Source: Alnus glutinosa (Eukaryota > Streptophyta > Magnoliopsida > Fagales > Betulaceae). Taken from it: DNA of 64,000 bases. Under the pieces are notes generated by a model. It had not been told where the DNA came from. It saw only the letters and a program-made list of their open reading frames with translations, and did not search any database. The position numbers and the translations under genes are program-made. The stretch is from assembly GCF_958979055.1 (NCBI RefSeq), contig NC_084886.1, positions 50,551,654 through 50,615,653 on the forward strand. Direction: 5' to 3'. Shown here in pieces: positions 48,301 through 59,020 of this stretch. Each line of letters begins with the position of its first letter. Position 1 is the stretch's first letter.

Positions 48301-50171
48301 GTCAGAGATGAGGAGATTAACTGGTGCAAACATTCAAATTTTGCCAAGAGAAGAAATTCCTCCGTGTGTATCAGGGACTGATGAGCTTGTACAGGTTTGT
48401 CATTACTCATTAGATTTATTTGCTCCAGTACCCAAATTTGTTAGATGCCTTGGGTTCTGCATATTATAAGTAAATTGGATGCTGGACTTTATAATGACGA
48501 TGAATTCTCCATTGTCGCAGCATCCTCATGGTGTGTGTGGGCATGGTGTCTCCCCCTCATTAGTGGGTTTGTATATATCTTTTCCACTTAAAGGAGAGAG
48601 ATCCATTTTTCACCTAATATGCTATTGATGTTAGAGTATCTTGTTTTCTGAATTTGCTTCTTTCCTCGTGTATCTGATGTGTATTTTCATATTTTTGTAT
48701 ATGGATTTGGGCATCTATATTTCTGTCTCCATCATATTGTCAGTTAAAGTTTTCTATAAAAAACTAACAGAAAGGTCCAATACTGTGCCTCACAAGGTCT
48801 GGATCAATTCTACTTTTGGCATGTCTCATTGGTTCTTTCGTGTCATCTACAGATTGTAGGGGAGATAAAAGTGGCTCGAGATGGTCTTATGGAGGTGACA
48901 TCAAGACTGCGGAGTTACTTATATAGGGAGTTCTTTCAAAAGGATATGACGCCACCTTCTGTCTCTGCACCAGGCCCTGTGGGCAGCGGTATAGGACTGG
49001 AGGCATCTTCTATCAATAACATAACTCCAGTTCGCGAAGCTCATATTGGAGTTGATGCTCATACTGCAAACTATCAGAATGTGCAAACAGCTCAGCCATC
49101 AAGGGTAACTACTTTCCTTGATGGATTAAGATATGCTCTCTCTCTCTCTCTCTCTTGCCAATATTAGCTCTTTAATTTGCTTTTTCTTTGTTAATGGCTA
49201 CCATTGGTGCAATTGCTGGGTTGTCTACCCTTCTTTCCTTTATCAGAAATCTGGTTAAATGCAATTTCCAGCCAGCCAAACTTAACCTTGTTCTAATTGT
49301 GTTTTTTTTTTGGCAAATGTAACCTTTACGTCAACTTTCTTCTGCCTCATCTCAATGGACTTCCGTGCTATGAATTTGAACTGGTAGCAGTCTTTTTCCA
49401 TTCAAATGAGCTCTTGAATTGGTATTCTAATACCTTAACCCTTGTTTTCTAGGACACTGGAGGGACCGGCAGTGAAATACCAAAGCAGAATGAAAATCAC
49501 CGCCGTGAAGATGTTCCGAGTGGCTTGAATAGGTAGTGAATTTCTGCTTCGTACACCGTGTGCTAAGTCTCATTCATATAGTCCCCTATCTTCTTATTCT
49601 TCTTTTGCATTTGGGCCTGTATGCTGATCCTGTCTGTTCATTTTTCTGTTAGAATCGCTGTACCACTTGTCACTAGGAGTACACTCGAAGTTGTCATACC
49701 AGAGCATGCAGTTCCCAAGCTCGTAATGAAATCAAAGAACAAGCTTGCGCAGATAAGTGAGGTTAGTCTGACCGGCTCAGTTACTCATTTGCCCAGCTTA
49801 ATTTTTTGAGTTTAGCATTGACCAAGTGAAATGCCTTTTGACCCTTGTTCTGATGGGAACAGTTGTCGGGAGCCAATGTAACCCTGGTAGAAGATAGACC
49901 AGAGATGACGCAAAAGATCATTCAAATATCGGGTACTCCAGAGCAGACCGAGCGAGCTCAGAGCTTGCTCCAGGGATTTATTTTGAGCAGTAAGGCTCTC
50001 TCTCTCTCACTCTCTCTCTCACTCACACAGTGACACACACACACACAAAGAGAAGAAAGTGTGTTTGTGTTCACATGCATGCCCAAATCTTAGATTTTCT
50101 GGTCCCCTGATAAATTGAAACCACAGTTATACCTGTTTTCTCTTTTTTCAGCGCAAGAAGATGGCCCTTAA
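45386..50171 (+). CDS. RCF3: Five-KH-domain RNA-binding protein, RCF3/HOS5/SHI1 type
   Basis: Nuclear KH protein which, in Arabidopsis, works with the CPL1/FRY2 phosphatase in mRNA capping/splicing choice, miRNA processing and stress gene control. Eight exons (45386-46057, 47382-47861, 48146-48394, 48853-49104, 49453-49532, 49653-49761, 49863-49989, 50152-50171) encode 662 residues. The start MERSRSKRNYYYEHQDYD matches RCF3. KH1 has an intact GVIGKSG (77-83) and KH2 GCLLGKAG (182-189). KH3 (VVGEADG), KH4 (CLEGRDG) and KH5 (AVPKLVMKSKN) are degenerate at the GxxG loop, as in the family. The end QEDGP is also kept. Exon 1 is much GC-richer than later exons. The first donor, GTTTAA, is weak. Counterpart At5g53060. 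Confidence 0.92.
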
Positions 50172-50669
50172 GTTACTGTGAGCAGCACGCATACTGAAAG
50201 CTCGATATACAGGGATAGTGCCCTTTAGTTTTTGATATATTATCTGATTTCTCAGATGTATGATCCTAGAGCGCAAGGGGCCTTTTGCTCTATGGTCCAT
50301 GCGCGGGATGGGTTTGCTTATCTTCATCTGGCTCCGGTTCTAGGAGCGTGAACGTTCATAGCGAAAGAAACATTCCACTGTAAATGTGGCATCTAATAGT
50401 TTTTCTGCATGTTCCAATTTTCCTGCAGAAGGGATGGGATAGACGTACCCTACTGTCCCTAGGGGACGTAATGTAGTTGTTTACACTTGTTCCTGTTATG
50501 CCCTTGTCTTGATAATCGAACTCCTGTTCTAAATCCCAGATATTTGTTTCGCACTCGAGGATCATACTTGGCAACATCTGACATAACTATTGATCCACTT
50601 TTTTTTTTTTTTTTTTTTTAAAGAAAAAGAAAAATAGAAAAATAGAAAAAGGTAAAGGTAGTCAATAAT

Positions 50670-51278
50670 GGACAGAAATTTTCTACAAATTAATTTGTAG
50701 AAAATTTATACAAATTAGCTTCTAAAAGCGACATGTGTCCTTTAAATTTATTAAAAAAAGATAGAAATTTCTTACAAATCAGTTTGTAAGAAATTTTTTA
50801 CAATCTACATATAAGATTGACATGTGTCTCTTGGCATGTGAGAAGTGTATATTTTTTAAATAGCATATGCTTCTTACATGTTTTTTTTAATTGTATCAAT
50901 AAAAAAACATGTGCTTTTCATAAGTTTAAAGAATGAGAAATGATCCCTACACTCATTTCTCACAACAGCCCTACAACAAGCTGACGTGGTTGGTAATATT
51001 TTATTATTTTTTTGTTTTGTTTTCTTTTCTTTTTGTAAAAAAATAATAAAATATTACCAGCCACGTCAGCTTGTTGTTAGGCTGTCGTGAGAAATGAGTG
51101 TAGGGATCATTTCTCTTAAAGAATACGTATCATTTTTATATGTAGGCTGTAAAAAATTTTTTACAAACCAGTTTATAGAAAATTTTTGTTCATTAAAAAA
51201 GTATGAGAAGCAAATGTAACTAAAAAAAAAACATGTGTTAGAAGTTGATTCGTAAAAAATCTTTTATAAATTTTTGTC
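50670..51278. mobile_element. MULE-type MITE, 609 bp, host of a nested MITE
   Basis: A perfect 9-bp duplication, GTCAATAAT, flanks it (50661-50669 and 51279-51287). Ends are GGACAGAAATTTTCTACAAA and, inverted, GACAAAAATTTATAAAAGA, and the arms repeat (T)TTGTAGAAAATTT and ACATGTG blocks. A second element sits inside (50935-51115); without it the length is about 420 bp. Confidence 0.8.
50935..51115. mobile_element. MULE-type MITE nested in the previous one, 181 bp
   Basis: TIR GAGAAATGATCCCTACACTC is perfect for 25 or more bases on both ends and the whole unit folds back almost completely around a short T-rich loop. Its 9-bp target duplication TTAAAGAAT (50926-50934, 51116-51124) is perfect. 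The arms contain GACGTGG/CCACGTC. Confidence 0.9.
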
Positions 51279-51287
51279 GTCAATAAT

Positions 51288-51908
51288 TGTGTGGATGGCA
51301 AAATATCATTTTTAGACGTGTCTTAATATTGTCTATGGAAGTACGCGTAGGAGTTTTCCGAGAAAGCCGGACCCGGAATGGAGCTACCTGATACCTCTTG
51401 ACTCCTGAGAGTCCTAGGTAAGCTACGCAAGTTATGGCTGAAATAAAGTCAAAGAAATTATCAGCAAAAGAATGCTTATGGAGATTCAAGTATTTTCTTT
51501 ACTAAAAAAAATAAACTGCAAAATCCCTCTCTAGTGCCGGTTCCCAAATCCATCACCTTTATTTTCACCTTAACTTTCATCTTCTATCTTGGAAAAAGCT
51601 ACTGAATTCTCTGGTAAAGTCCGTCTCTTTCTATCCTTTTACAGCAACTTTCACCAACCTTTATTCTTCTCTTTTTCTGGTCCTTGTCTACTTTCGCTAT
51701 GACAACAGCATCTTTCAACATGCAGCTCTCATCTCTATTCTCTGAGACTGAAGCCTTCAACTGTGAGGATCCTTCAACTCTGGAAATTATATCACTTGCT
51801 ACTCCACAACAAGCTTCTTATTGGCTCATCGGCAAGCTTTTATCTTCCAGGCCCCTTCGGCCTATTGGTTACAGGAAACTTTTCTTCACTCTTGAAAGTT
51901 TACCCATC
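51288..51908. other. Spacer with a short coding-like remnant
   Basis: From about 51700 an 80-codon frame (MTTASFNMQLSSLF..., ASYWLIGKLLSSRP) resembles the start of the DUF4283/zinc-knuckle proteins related to plant L1 ORF1. It is cut off by the hAT element at 51917. The call is weak. Confidence 0.3.
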
Positions 51909-51916
51909 CTTTTGAT

Positions 51917-52981
51917 TAAGGCTGGCAATTTTGACACGACCTGACAACCTAACACGAACACGACACGAAATTAACGGGTTTGAGTTTACCTTAAACGGAT
52001 TTGGGTCATAAACGGGTTGATCAATTTATTTCGGTTTGGCGGGTCGTGTCACCGGTGGCTGACCCGTCAGACACGGTTATTTTTATTTTTATTTTTTTTA
52101 AAAAAAAGGAAATGGGATTAGGTAGGACCATAGGAATTTTCAAAGCACCGGCCAGATTCAGTTACAATGGCAAGGGTATTGAGTGTTTTTTTTTTTCAAT
52201 ATCTCTAGCGCATCAACGTGGTGTTTCTTTACAATAGGGACGAGGATATTGGACGCGCACGATCCAAGTATAAGGACGGAGCCGGAGCATTTCACTGTCC
52301 CTCCCAAATGGGTCCCTTTTCCAACCAAAGTAGCGTATCGGTTGTTTGAGGCGAAGAAAATCTTTGACTACAAACAATGCTTCCGGTGTTTCAGACTAGT
52401 TTCGATCGTGTTGAGATGGAGGTCTTAGGCACTGAGGCCATGGTTGTTAAAACCAGTTGTAGGTCGAAGGTGAGTGGTTGAAGCTCCTTGGCGAGCTTCA
52501 TGATTACATACCTGTAATTCCAGTGGGCATATTGCCACCCTCGGCGCAAGAAAGCGGAGACAGCAACAAAGATAGCACATGGGATATGATTGTTTAGTGG
52601 TTAGACAAGCAAGAGAAAGGATTAGTGGTTTATATAGCACTCGGAAGTGAAATTCGACCAAGTCAACAGGACTTTACATTGCTGGCTCTTTGTAACAGTT
52701 CCATAAACTGTTATGGAATTTAACAAGAAATATGGAAATTGAAGTAGATTCGAGAGGGAAAAGATTGAACAATTGAAAGAGAAAATCACTTTTAAAGCTA
52801 AAACGAGTTAAACAGGTTTTACAGGTCGTATCGAGTGACCCGTGAAAATTACCATACCGTGTCGTGTCTGAGATTCCGACCCATTAACATAAATGGATCG
52901 TGTTTGGGTCTACCTTAAACGGGTTGCGGGTTTTCACGGGGTCGTAATGGGTCGACCCGTAGACTCGTTTTGTCAGCCCTA
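51917..52981. mobile_element. hAT-type non-autonomous element, 1065 bp
   Basis: An 8-bp duplication CTTTTGAT flanks it (51909-51916, 52982-52989). Ends are TAAGGCTGGCAATTTTGACA and, inverted, TAGGGCTGACAAAACGAGT. Both sub-terminal regions have the AAACGGGTT / CGTGTCG blocks seen in the MITE at 6715. The centre (52090-52790) lacks hAT transposase and has a more gene-like composition, with a frame at 52183-52428 that I cannot assign. It may be captured host DNA. Confidence 0.75.
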
Positions 52982-53141
52982 CTTTTGATGTTAATTGAGG
53001 CGACATGCCTACAATCATTTTTATTTTACAAGCAAAATGTTGAGATTTGTGTATTTAGAGTGGCTCACTATCTTTGTCTATTCTTGCCCTTGCAATCTAT
53101 TTATGACATTTCATTACATGACAACTCATAGGGGATTTGAA

Positions 53142-53317
53142 GAATGCTACATATCATCTCCTTGTCCTCCTTTTGTCCTCCCAAAATTGATGTGGCTCTT
53201 AAAATTATCATTGAATTTATGATAGATCATTGTTGGATTTTGATCCAATGATGATTTTAAGAGCCATATTAATTTTGGGAGGACAAAAGGAGGACAAGGG
53301 GATGATATGTAGCATTC
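53142..53317. mobile_element. Foldback MITE, 176 bp
   Basis: Arms GAATGCTACATATCATCTCC and the inverted copy at the right end pair over about 75 bp (CCTTGTCCTCCTTTTGTCCTC segment included) around a short loop. No certain target duplication. Confidence 0.75.
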
Positions 53318-53763
53318 CTTTTTAAACTAATGATCTCCGCTTCATGAGGCATAATCTCTAGCTGATTGAACTACCTGTTGAGGTCTTCGTATGTACACCT
53401 TATCAAAGCATTTCTAGTAATCCCGTTTTTCGTATGAGTCACACGCTGTCTAATGTTTTTCGGATCCTTTTTAAAGCCACAAACAAACAAACAACCGAAA
53501 ATTGCTAGTTTTCACTTTTCAGTTGAAAATATTTTTTTGACAGAAAAGATTTTAGAAACAACGGAGTCTTAAATGCAAAATCTGAAAAAGATAAAAACTT
53601 GAAAAAAAAAAAAAAAAAAAAAGGTCGGACAAAAAAAGAAAATAATAATTAAAAAAAAAAAATTCCTGGAAGGGTATATCAGGCAATTTGCCACCAAAAC
53701 CCCAGTAAGTCTGCCTTCTTTTTCTCTGTGAACTCAAAACACACTCACACAAAACCCTAACCA

Positions 53764-53766
<3 letters not shown>

Positions 53767-53806
<40 letters not shown>
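53767..53806 (+). repeat. CT microsatellite upstream of the bL9 gene
   Basis: Twenty CT units, directly before a GC-richer stretch that is probably the 5' UTR of the next gene. Confidence 0.85.
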
Positions 53807-53810
<4 letters not shown>

Positions 53811-54192
53811 CCGTCGCAGCCGGCGTAGCTCTCGTCGTCGTGATAGCTTGTATTTCCTCTTCTCGTTTTTCTGTTTCATTTTCCTTCTCATTTCTGTAAA
53901 ATAAGCCTTTGTTTGGTTCCCGAGAAAACACAATCTCCATTCTCCATTCCAACAACCCTTAGTAACACTATTTATATATAGAAGCATTTTTGTGACAATT
54001 TTGTTGGAGAACGTTGTTAAGTAAATATTCTTAGTATGTGGCATAAAGGGTTGTCATTTCTGATAGAATGGATTAAAATTGAAATCCCTTTTTAAGAAAC
54101 TTACTTTCATGCTATTTGTGTTTCAATGTGATTCGTGATTAAGGTCTTTGGGCTTTTGTGTGTGGTCAAGGGGATTAAGATTGAGGCTTTGG

Positions 54193-57100
54193 ATGGCTTA
54201 TATGCAATATGGTAGAAAAGCTCTTGGGAAGATTATTACAGACACTAGCCTCCGCAGCTCCGACCGCGTGGTGAATCCGCTGCTATATGCTTGTCAAGGA
54301 CTTAGATATCGGAAGTTGGAAGTTATTCTAACTACGGTGAGTCGCGGAATTTAAGAATTCTCTTGCCCGTAATTGGTACATTACATGTTTGTTAGTTGGA
54401 TTTTTATTCACTTATTGGTTAGTGTTGAATTCAGAGCATAAAGAAGCTTGGCAAAGCCGGCGAGACAGTTAAGGTTGCTCCTGGGTATTTCCGCAACCAC
54501 CTTATGCCCAAGTTGCTAGCGGTCCCAAATATTGAGAAATATGTGTTTCTCGTCACAGAACAGCGCAAGGTTCTTTTCTTTTGCACAGATCTCATCAGTA
54601 GATTATGTTTTGTTTTGGGTATGTTTTGGAGACACAAAAATGTGCTCATATGCGTGTCAAATTAAGAATATGTGGTTGCTCTGGAATGTTCTTGCACTTA
54701 TGCAGCCTGTTGGTAGTGCTGGTATAACTTATTAGAAAGCTTGTTAGTGCTAGTAGGTAAGCTATTAAGTGTTCTTTCTGTCTCTTGAGCATGTGGTTGT
54801 AAGCTCTCCTGTCCTTGAACTGTTTACATTTCTCAATTTTAGTGAATCATGAGCTGATTCTTTATCTGAAAATCTTGTTTGCCCATATTGTTTGTTAAAG
54901 TCTGTAGATACGGATTCTATATTGCAGCAAAGCCTCTCTCCAAATAAGGGGACAACCATGCATTTCTTATGTTATGTACTAAAATGTTGATGATATGCCT
55001 CTAATTTATTTGCTTCAGATCTACCAACCTGAGGAGGAAGAAGAGGAGGTTGAAGTAGTTAAAGAGTCTAAGGAAGACACAATGAAGGCATTTGAGAAGG
55101 CAGCAAGACGTTTAGACAATTCTAAGCTGGTTTGCACCTTTCAATGCTTTTAATTGCTAATTGGCACAGTAGTTTGATTTTTTCTATTTATATCCCTTTC
55201 TTCTTTCCCAGTTAAAGCTTGATCTATATCTGTTGTTTCTTTTGTTGTTCTAATTGTCAAGAAGTGGAAATTCAATATATGTTATTAGATGCAATTAGTT
55301 TTGATTTTCTTTTGGACAGATAAAGTTCATATTTGGATGTGATCCTAAACGTATGGAGATGAATCTCCTTAAGATTCTAAAATTATGATAAGTTAAAAAA
55401 AAAGAAAAAAAAAGAAAAAAAAAGAAGCTTCAAACTTGATCAAACTGGCTTCTCACCATGCGTGCTATGTTTAAAGAGCAATTCCTGAAGTTAATATATG
55501 TTTCTTGCATTTAGATATATGTACGCTCTTTTAAGTTACCATTTAAGGTGATAAACTATGATAGGGTGGCAGTCAAGAAACACCCATTTTCTCCTTTCTC
55601 CTACAATTGTAGGTCTTTAAAACAATCTAAACCATTCAATACATAAAAGGCGTCTTATATGAAAGATAACAAAGTGAAAGTTGTGAATTGGACGTCTATT
55701 TTAATAAAGATAACAATGTTGATTTTTTGTTTGAATATGTAATACTATTTTACCATATAAATATAAGTAGAGATATATATTCTTTTACTTCACTCATTTA
55801 AGAAAAAGTTCAAAATTTTGTACCTTATTGTAATATTTATTTAATCCCACAATTGTTTGTGAAATAGGTGTGGGGCCCATCAAGGTTGATAGGCTGCCTC
55901 TCTATCACTGTTTATCCTATCATTTAATTGATTAGTGTAGGTCTCTAATACAGGAATAAATGTTGATTGCATTACATTGAGATGTAGGGTATCTGACATG
56001 TATAAGATTTTGCAGGTATTGCGGAGGTTAATCGATGCTGCGAAATTTCGTTCACGTGCCACTAAAGATGATCCTATAGAATTGCGTTCACCAGTTACAA
56101 AGGATGATATCATCGCTGAGGTTTGGTTTTTGTTCTATATGTTCTATATGTTTGGGGTCAGTTCTATGCATCCTTGCCAACTAATTGTTGATGGTCACAT
56201 TTATTCCTTTCCCCTATCCTATTATATCCAAAATCACTTTCTGTTGCCTCAATTAACATGTCATTCTTCATCTCTTCCACCCATTTTATTTTAGGTTTCT
56301 CTTTATATCTCTTTTTACTTCGTCAACTTGATTAAATCGCAATTTCTCATTAGTCTCAAACCATTTTAAGTGACGCTACCCATCTTTTCTTCTAGGAGCT
56401 ACTCCTACTTTTTAACGAATTACTCATCTATCTTAACATTCTCATTTTGGCTAGCTTATCATATGAAGGCATTGCTTCTTAGTAGCCCAACATTCTTTAC
56501 CATAGACTGTACATGAAAAAACTAAGGGCGGCTCTGTGGTTATAATCCTTGGATTCCTCCTAACTTTTGGCTAGTATTTTTTTTTCTTGGAGGGACCTAG
56601 GGTTTAATGCAGCTGGAGAGTTTTTGAATTCTGGGACCTATGGTTAATATTCTGCTTTTTAATGCCTATAAGCTGTGGACCGCTCAGACAGTTTGTATAC
56701 AGGAATGGCATTTGGAAAGTTTATATAGGGTGATATGGTTCTGAAATCAATTTCTAGTGATTATTTATGACCATAATTATTTTAACGCACCTCACCTTGT
56801 GATTCCTCTTTAGGCATCATATGTTTTTATATATGGTTCATGTTTTATACTTCCTTTTCTTAGTGTGTATACCATGTAATCCTTTGAACTGTAACAATGG
56901 CAATAGATTTGTCGATCAGAGATCCACTGGAGACTGAATTTGATGTGGCCATTGATTAAGTGTTGGGCTCAGAAAATATTAATAAAGTGTTGGAATGGAA
57001 TCAAGGGAACTACACATAAATATCTGGGATGAGGCTTGGAGACAGCTGTTTTCTATTTGTCCCACTGATACAGTTTGTATGCCATTTCAGGTGGAAAGGC

Positions 57101-57255
57101 AGCTTTGTGTTCGGATTGCACCTGAAAACCTGCATCTACCTTCTCCTTTGACAACTTTTGGTGAATTTGAGTTGCCACTACGCTTCCCGAAGTCTATCCC
57201 TTTGCCGGAGGGGAAGGTTCAGTGGACTCTTGCAGTTAAGGTCAGGGGTAAATAA
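54193..57255 (+). CDS. bL9-type organellar ribosomal protein
   Basis: Large-subunit ribosomal protein of the bacterial L9 family, probably mitochondrial (bL9m), as for Arabidopsis At5g53070. Five phase-0 exons, 54193-54336, 54435-54569, 55019-55129, 56016-56120 and 57091-57255, give 219 residues. The L9 signature is in exons 1-2: KLEVILTTSIKKLGKAGETV followed by VAPGYFRNHLMPK, a match to the G-x-V-x-V-x-x-G-Y-x-R-N-x-L core. An acidic linker (EEEEEEVEV) and a helical part follow, and the C-terminal domain ends TLAVKVRGK. I start at MAYMQYGRK because the upstream frame only opens through a TTG. A short N-terminal basic presequence is compatible with import. A leader intron may exist upstream but cannot be fixed. 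Confidence 0.88.
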
Positions 57256-59020
57256 AGATTGGTCCTCTTTTGGCTTTTGATAATTTCCCTTGTCCCATAA
57301 TATTCAGGGATGACAGTTTTGGCTGAAGTTTTGTAATTAATTAATGTGGTGATCAAGCTTTGTATTTGAAGTTAAAAGAGATTTTTGTACCCTCTTGTCC
57401 GATTATGGATTTGTCTGATCATATAACAAAGGGCATCATCCTGGTGGCAAACAATAAAGTTGGTTCTCGAGTTTTTTTTTTTTTGGTTCTTCCAATTGTT
57501 CGAGGCATGAACATTTAGAGCTGGAAAGGTTTATTTGTACCATGTAGGAATTCTGTTGGGAATGCAGCTCTTTTGCCCCATGTGGATGCTTTGGATCGAG
57601 TGAGTGGAATAATTAATACATTTATATATTTCTTAAGACATTAATTCTTCAGGGAAACCACTTGTATACATTCTGTAAGAATATAATTTTCCTTTTCTTG
57701 TAAGAGATTTTGTAAGTTGAACTACATTTTCATAACATTCTGTATTACTTAATTTAAATTTGTACTTTAGGTGAAAATATGGATTAAGAAATATGGTGAA
57801 GCTTTTGGTCAACAAATTGTGAAAGGGTCGGACTTAATTTTTCCAATAATTCTGCTCGCTTACTTGATAAATTTGGCTCAGTTGTCAAACATGAAGAACA
57901 ATTCGAAATTCTTCAAAAGCCTATCTTTCTGTATATTATATGTATTTAATTTGTTTTAATATAGAGATTACATTTTTTTTAAAACTAAGCCATTAACTCA
58001 CAACTTTGAATGAAAAATCTGCGCAATATGGAAGTTTGGGCTCACGAACCATCCGGTTGAAATCTAAACCTTCATAAGAACGAAGTTTTCTTTTAAATTA
58101 GGTCAGATGAATTTTCTTTTAACTCTATCAAGATAGTACTCAAAATGAATGTGATTTTCAAATTTATTTTAATTTTTGCATGCATTCTCTAACTGAGCAT
58201 TTGATTCTTCCATACATTTTGGACATATATCAGCTCAATAGACTAAGATTGGAGAGAATTTTTTCAATCTAATTTGGAAGAAAATTTTGTTCCCCAAAAA
58301 AATTCAGCAATATTCAATTAAAAAGTCAAAAAAGAGAAGTTTGATATTTGAACTCACTAAATCAAAACAATATTGGGCTGAAAATGCCATAACATTCTTA
58401 CCAATTGAAAGTGGTGCTCATGTATAATTATGGTTTAAAATTAAACATGATATTTTCCCTAAAATAAATATTCCCTTAAGAGTCTTAGAGCATCCATAAC
58501 GAGCTCTCCAAATTTTAGCTAAAAAATATACTTTTGTTATTTTAACTACTACTTTTAACAAACTGTCTACATTAAACTCTCCAAATATTTCTCTATTTCA
58601 ACTAGATATTGATTTTTTATTGGTTTTAAACAACTACTCCTAACAAATGAGGAGAGGAAAAGTGAAGTGAAATGAGAGAAATGATTAAATATTCAATAAC
58701 TCATGAAATTTGGAGTGAAGTTCTAACAAGAGTCAAAATAGAGAAATTATAAAGAGTTTGTTAAAGTCGACTTTTTTAAAATTTTCACCAAATTTTAGTA
58801 AAATTTTTAAAATAAAGATTTCACTATAAATGCTTTTGGACTCTCAAAACTACACTGCCCAAATCAAATTCTAGTATTCACTGTATGTTTTGGTGGGTCA
58901 TTAATATTATTAAACCACAGCCCATTAGAGGTCGTGAGCCCAACCCACTCCATTTTCGTTTAAGCTTAGCTTCTTCTTGTCGGTCACCGCTCAGCTTTCT
59001 CTGCTCAGCAAACTTCTTCA
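57256..59020. other. Spacer between the bL9 and TPR genes
   Basis: AT-rich with one MITE (58488-58834). The last 60 bases are a C/T-rich leader of the TPR gene. No other gene. Confidence 0.4.
58488..58834. mobile_element. TTA-type MITE, about 350 bp, degraded right end
   Basis: Starts GAGCATCCATAACGAGCTCT after TTA (58485-58487), much like the TIRs at 30299 and 13943. The right end, read inward, is AAGCATTTATAGTGAAATCT, a weaker match, and its flank is TTG. CTCCAAATTTTAG recurs in both halves in opposite orientation. Confidence 0.5.

Noticed and set aside
50935-51115. microRNA precursor
   Set aside because: The hairpin is flanked by a perfect 9-bp duplication and has near-complete pairing, which fits a MITE rather than a MIR gene.
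56995-57255. Independent start for the last bL9 exon
   Set aside because: The first 32 codons are intron read-through; the acceptor TTTCAG at 57090 gives continuous L9 sequence.
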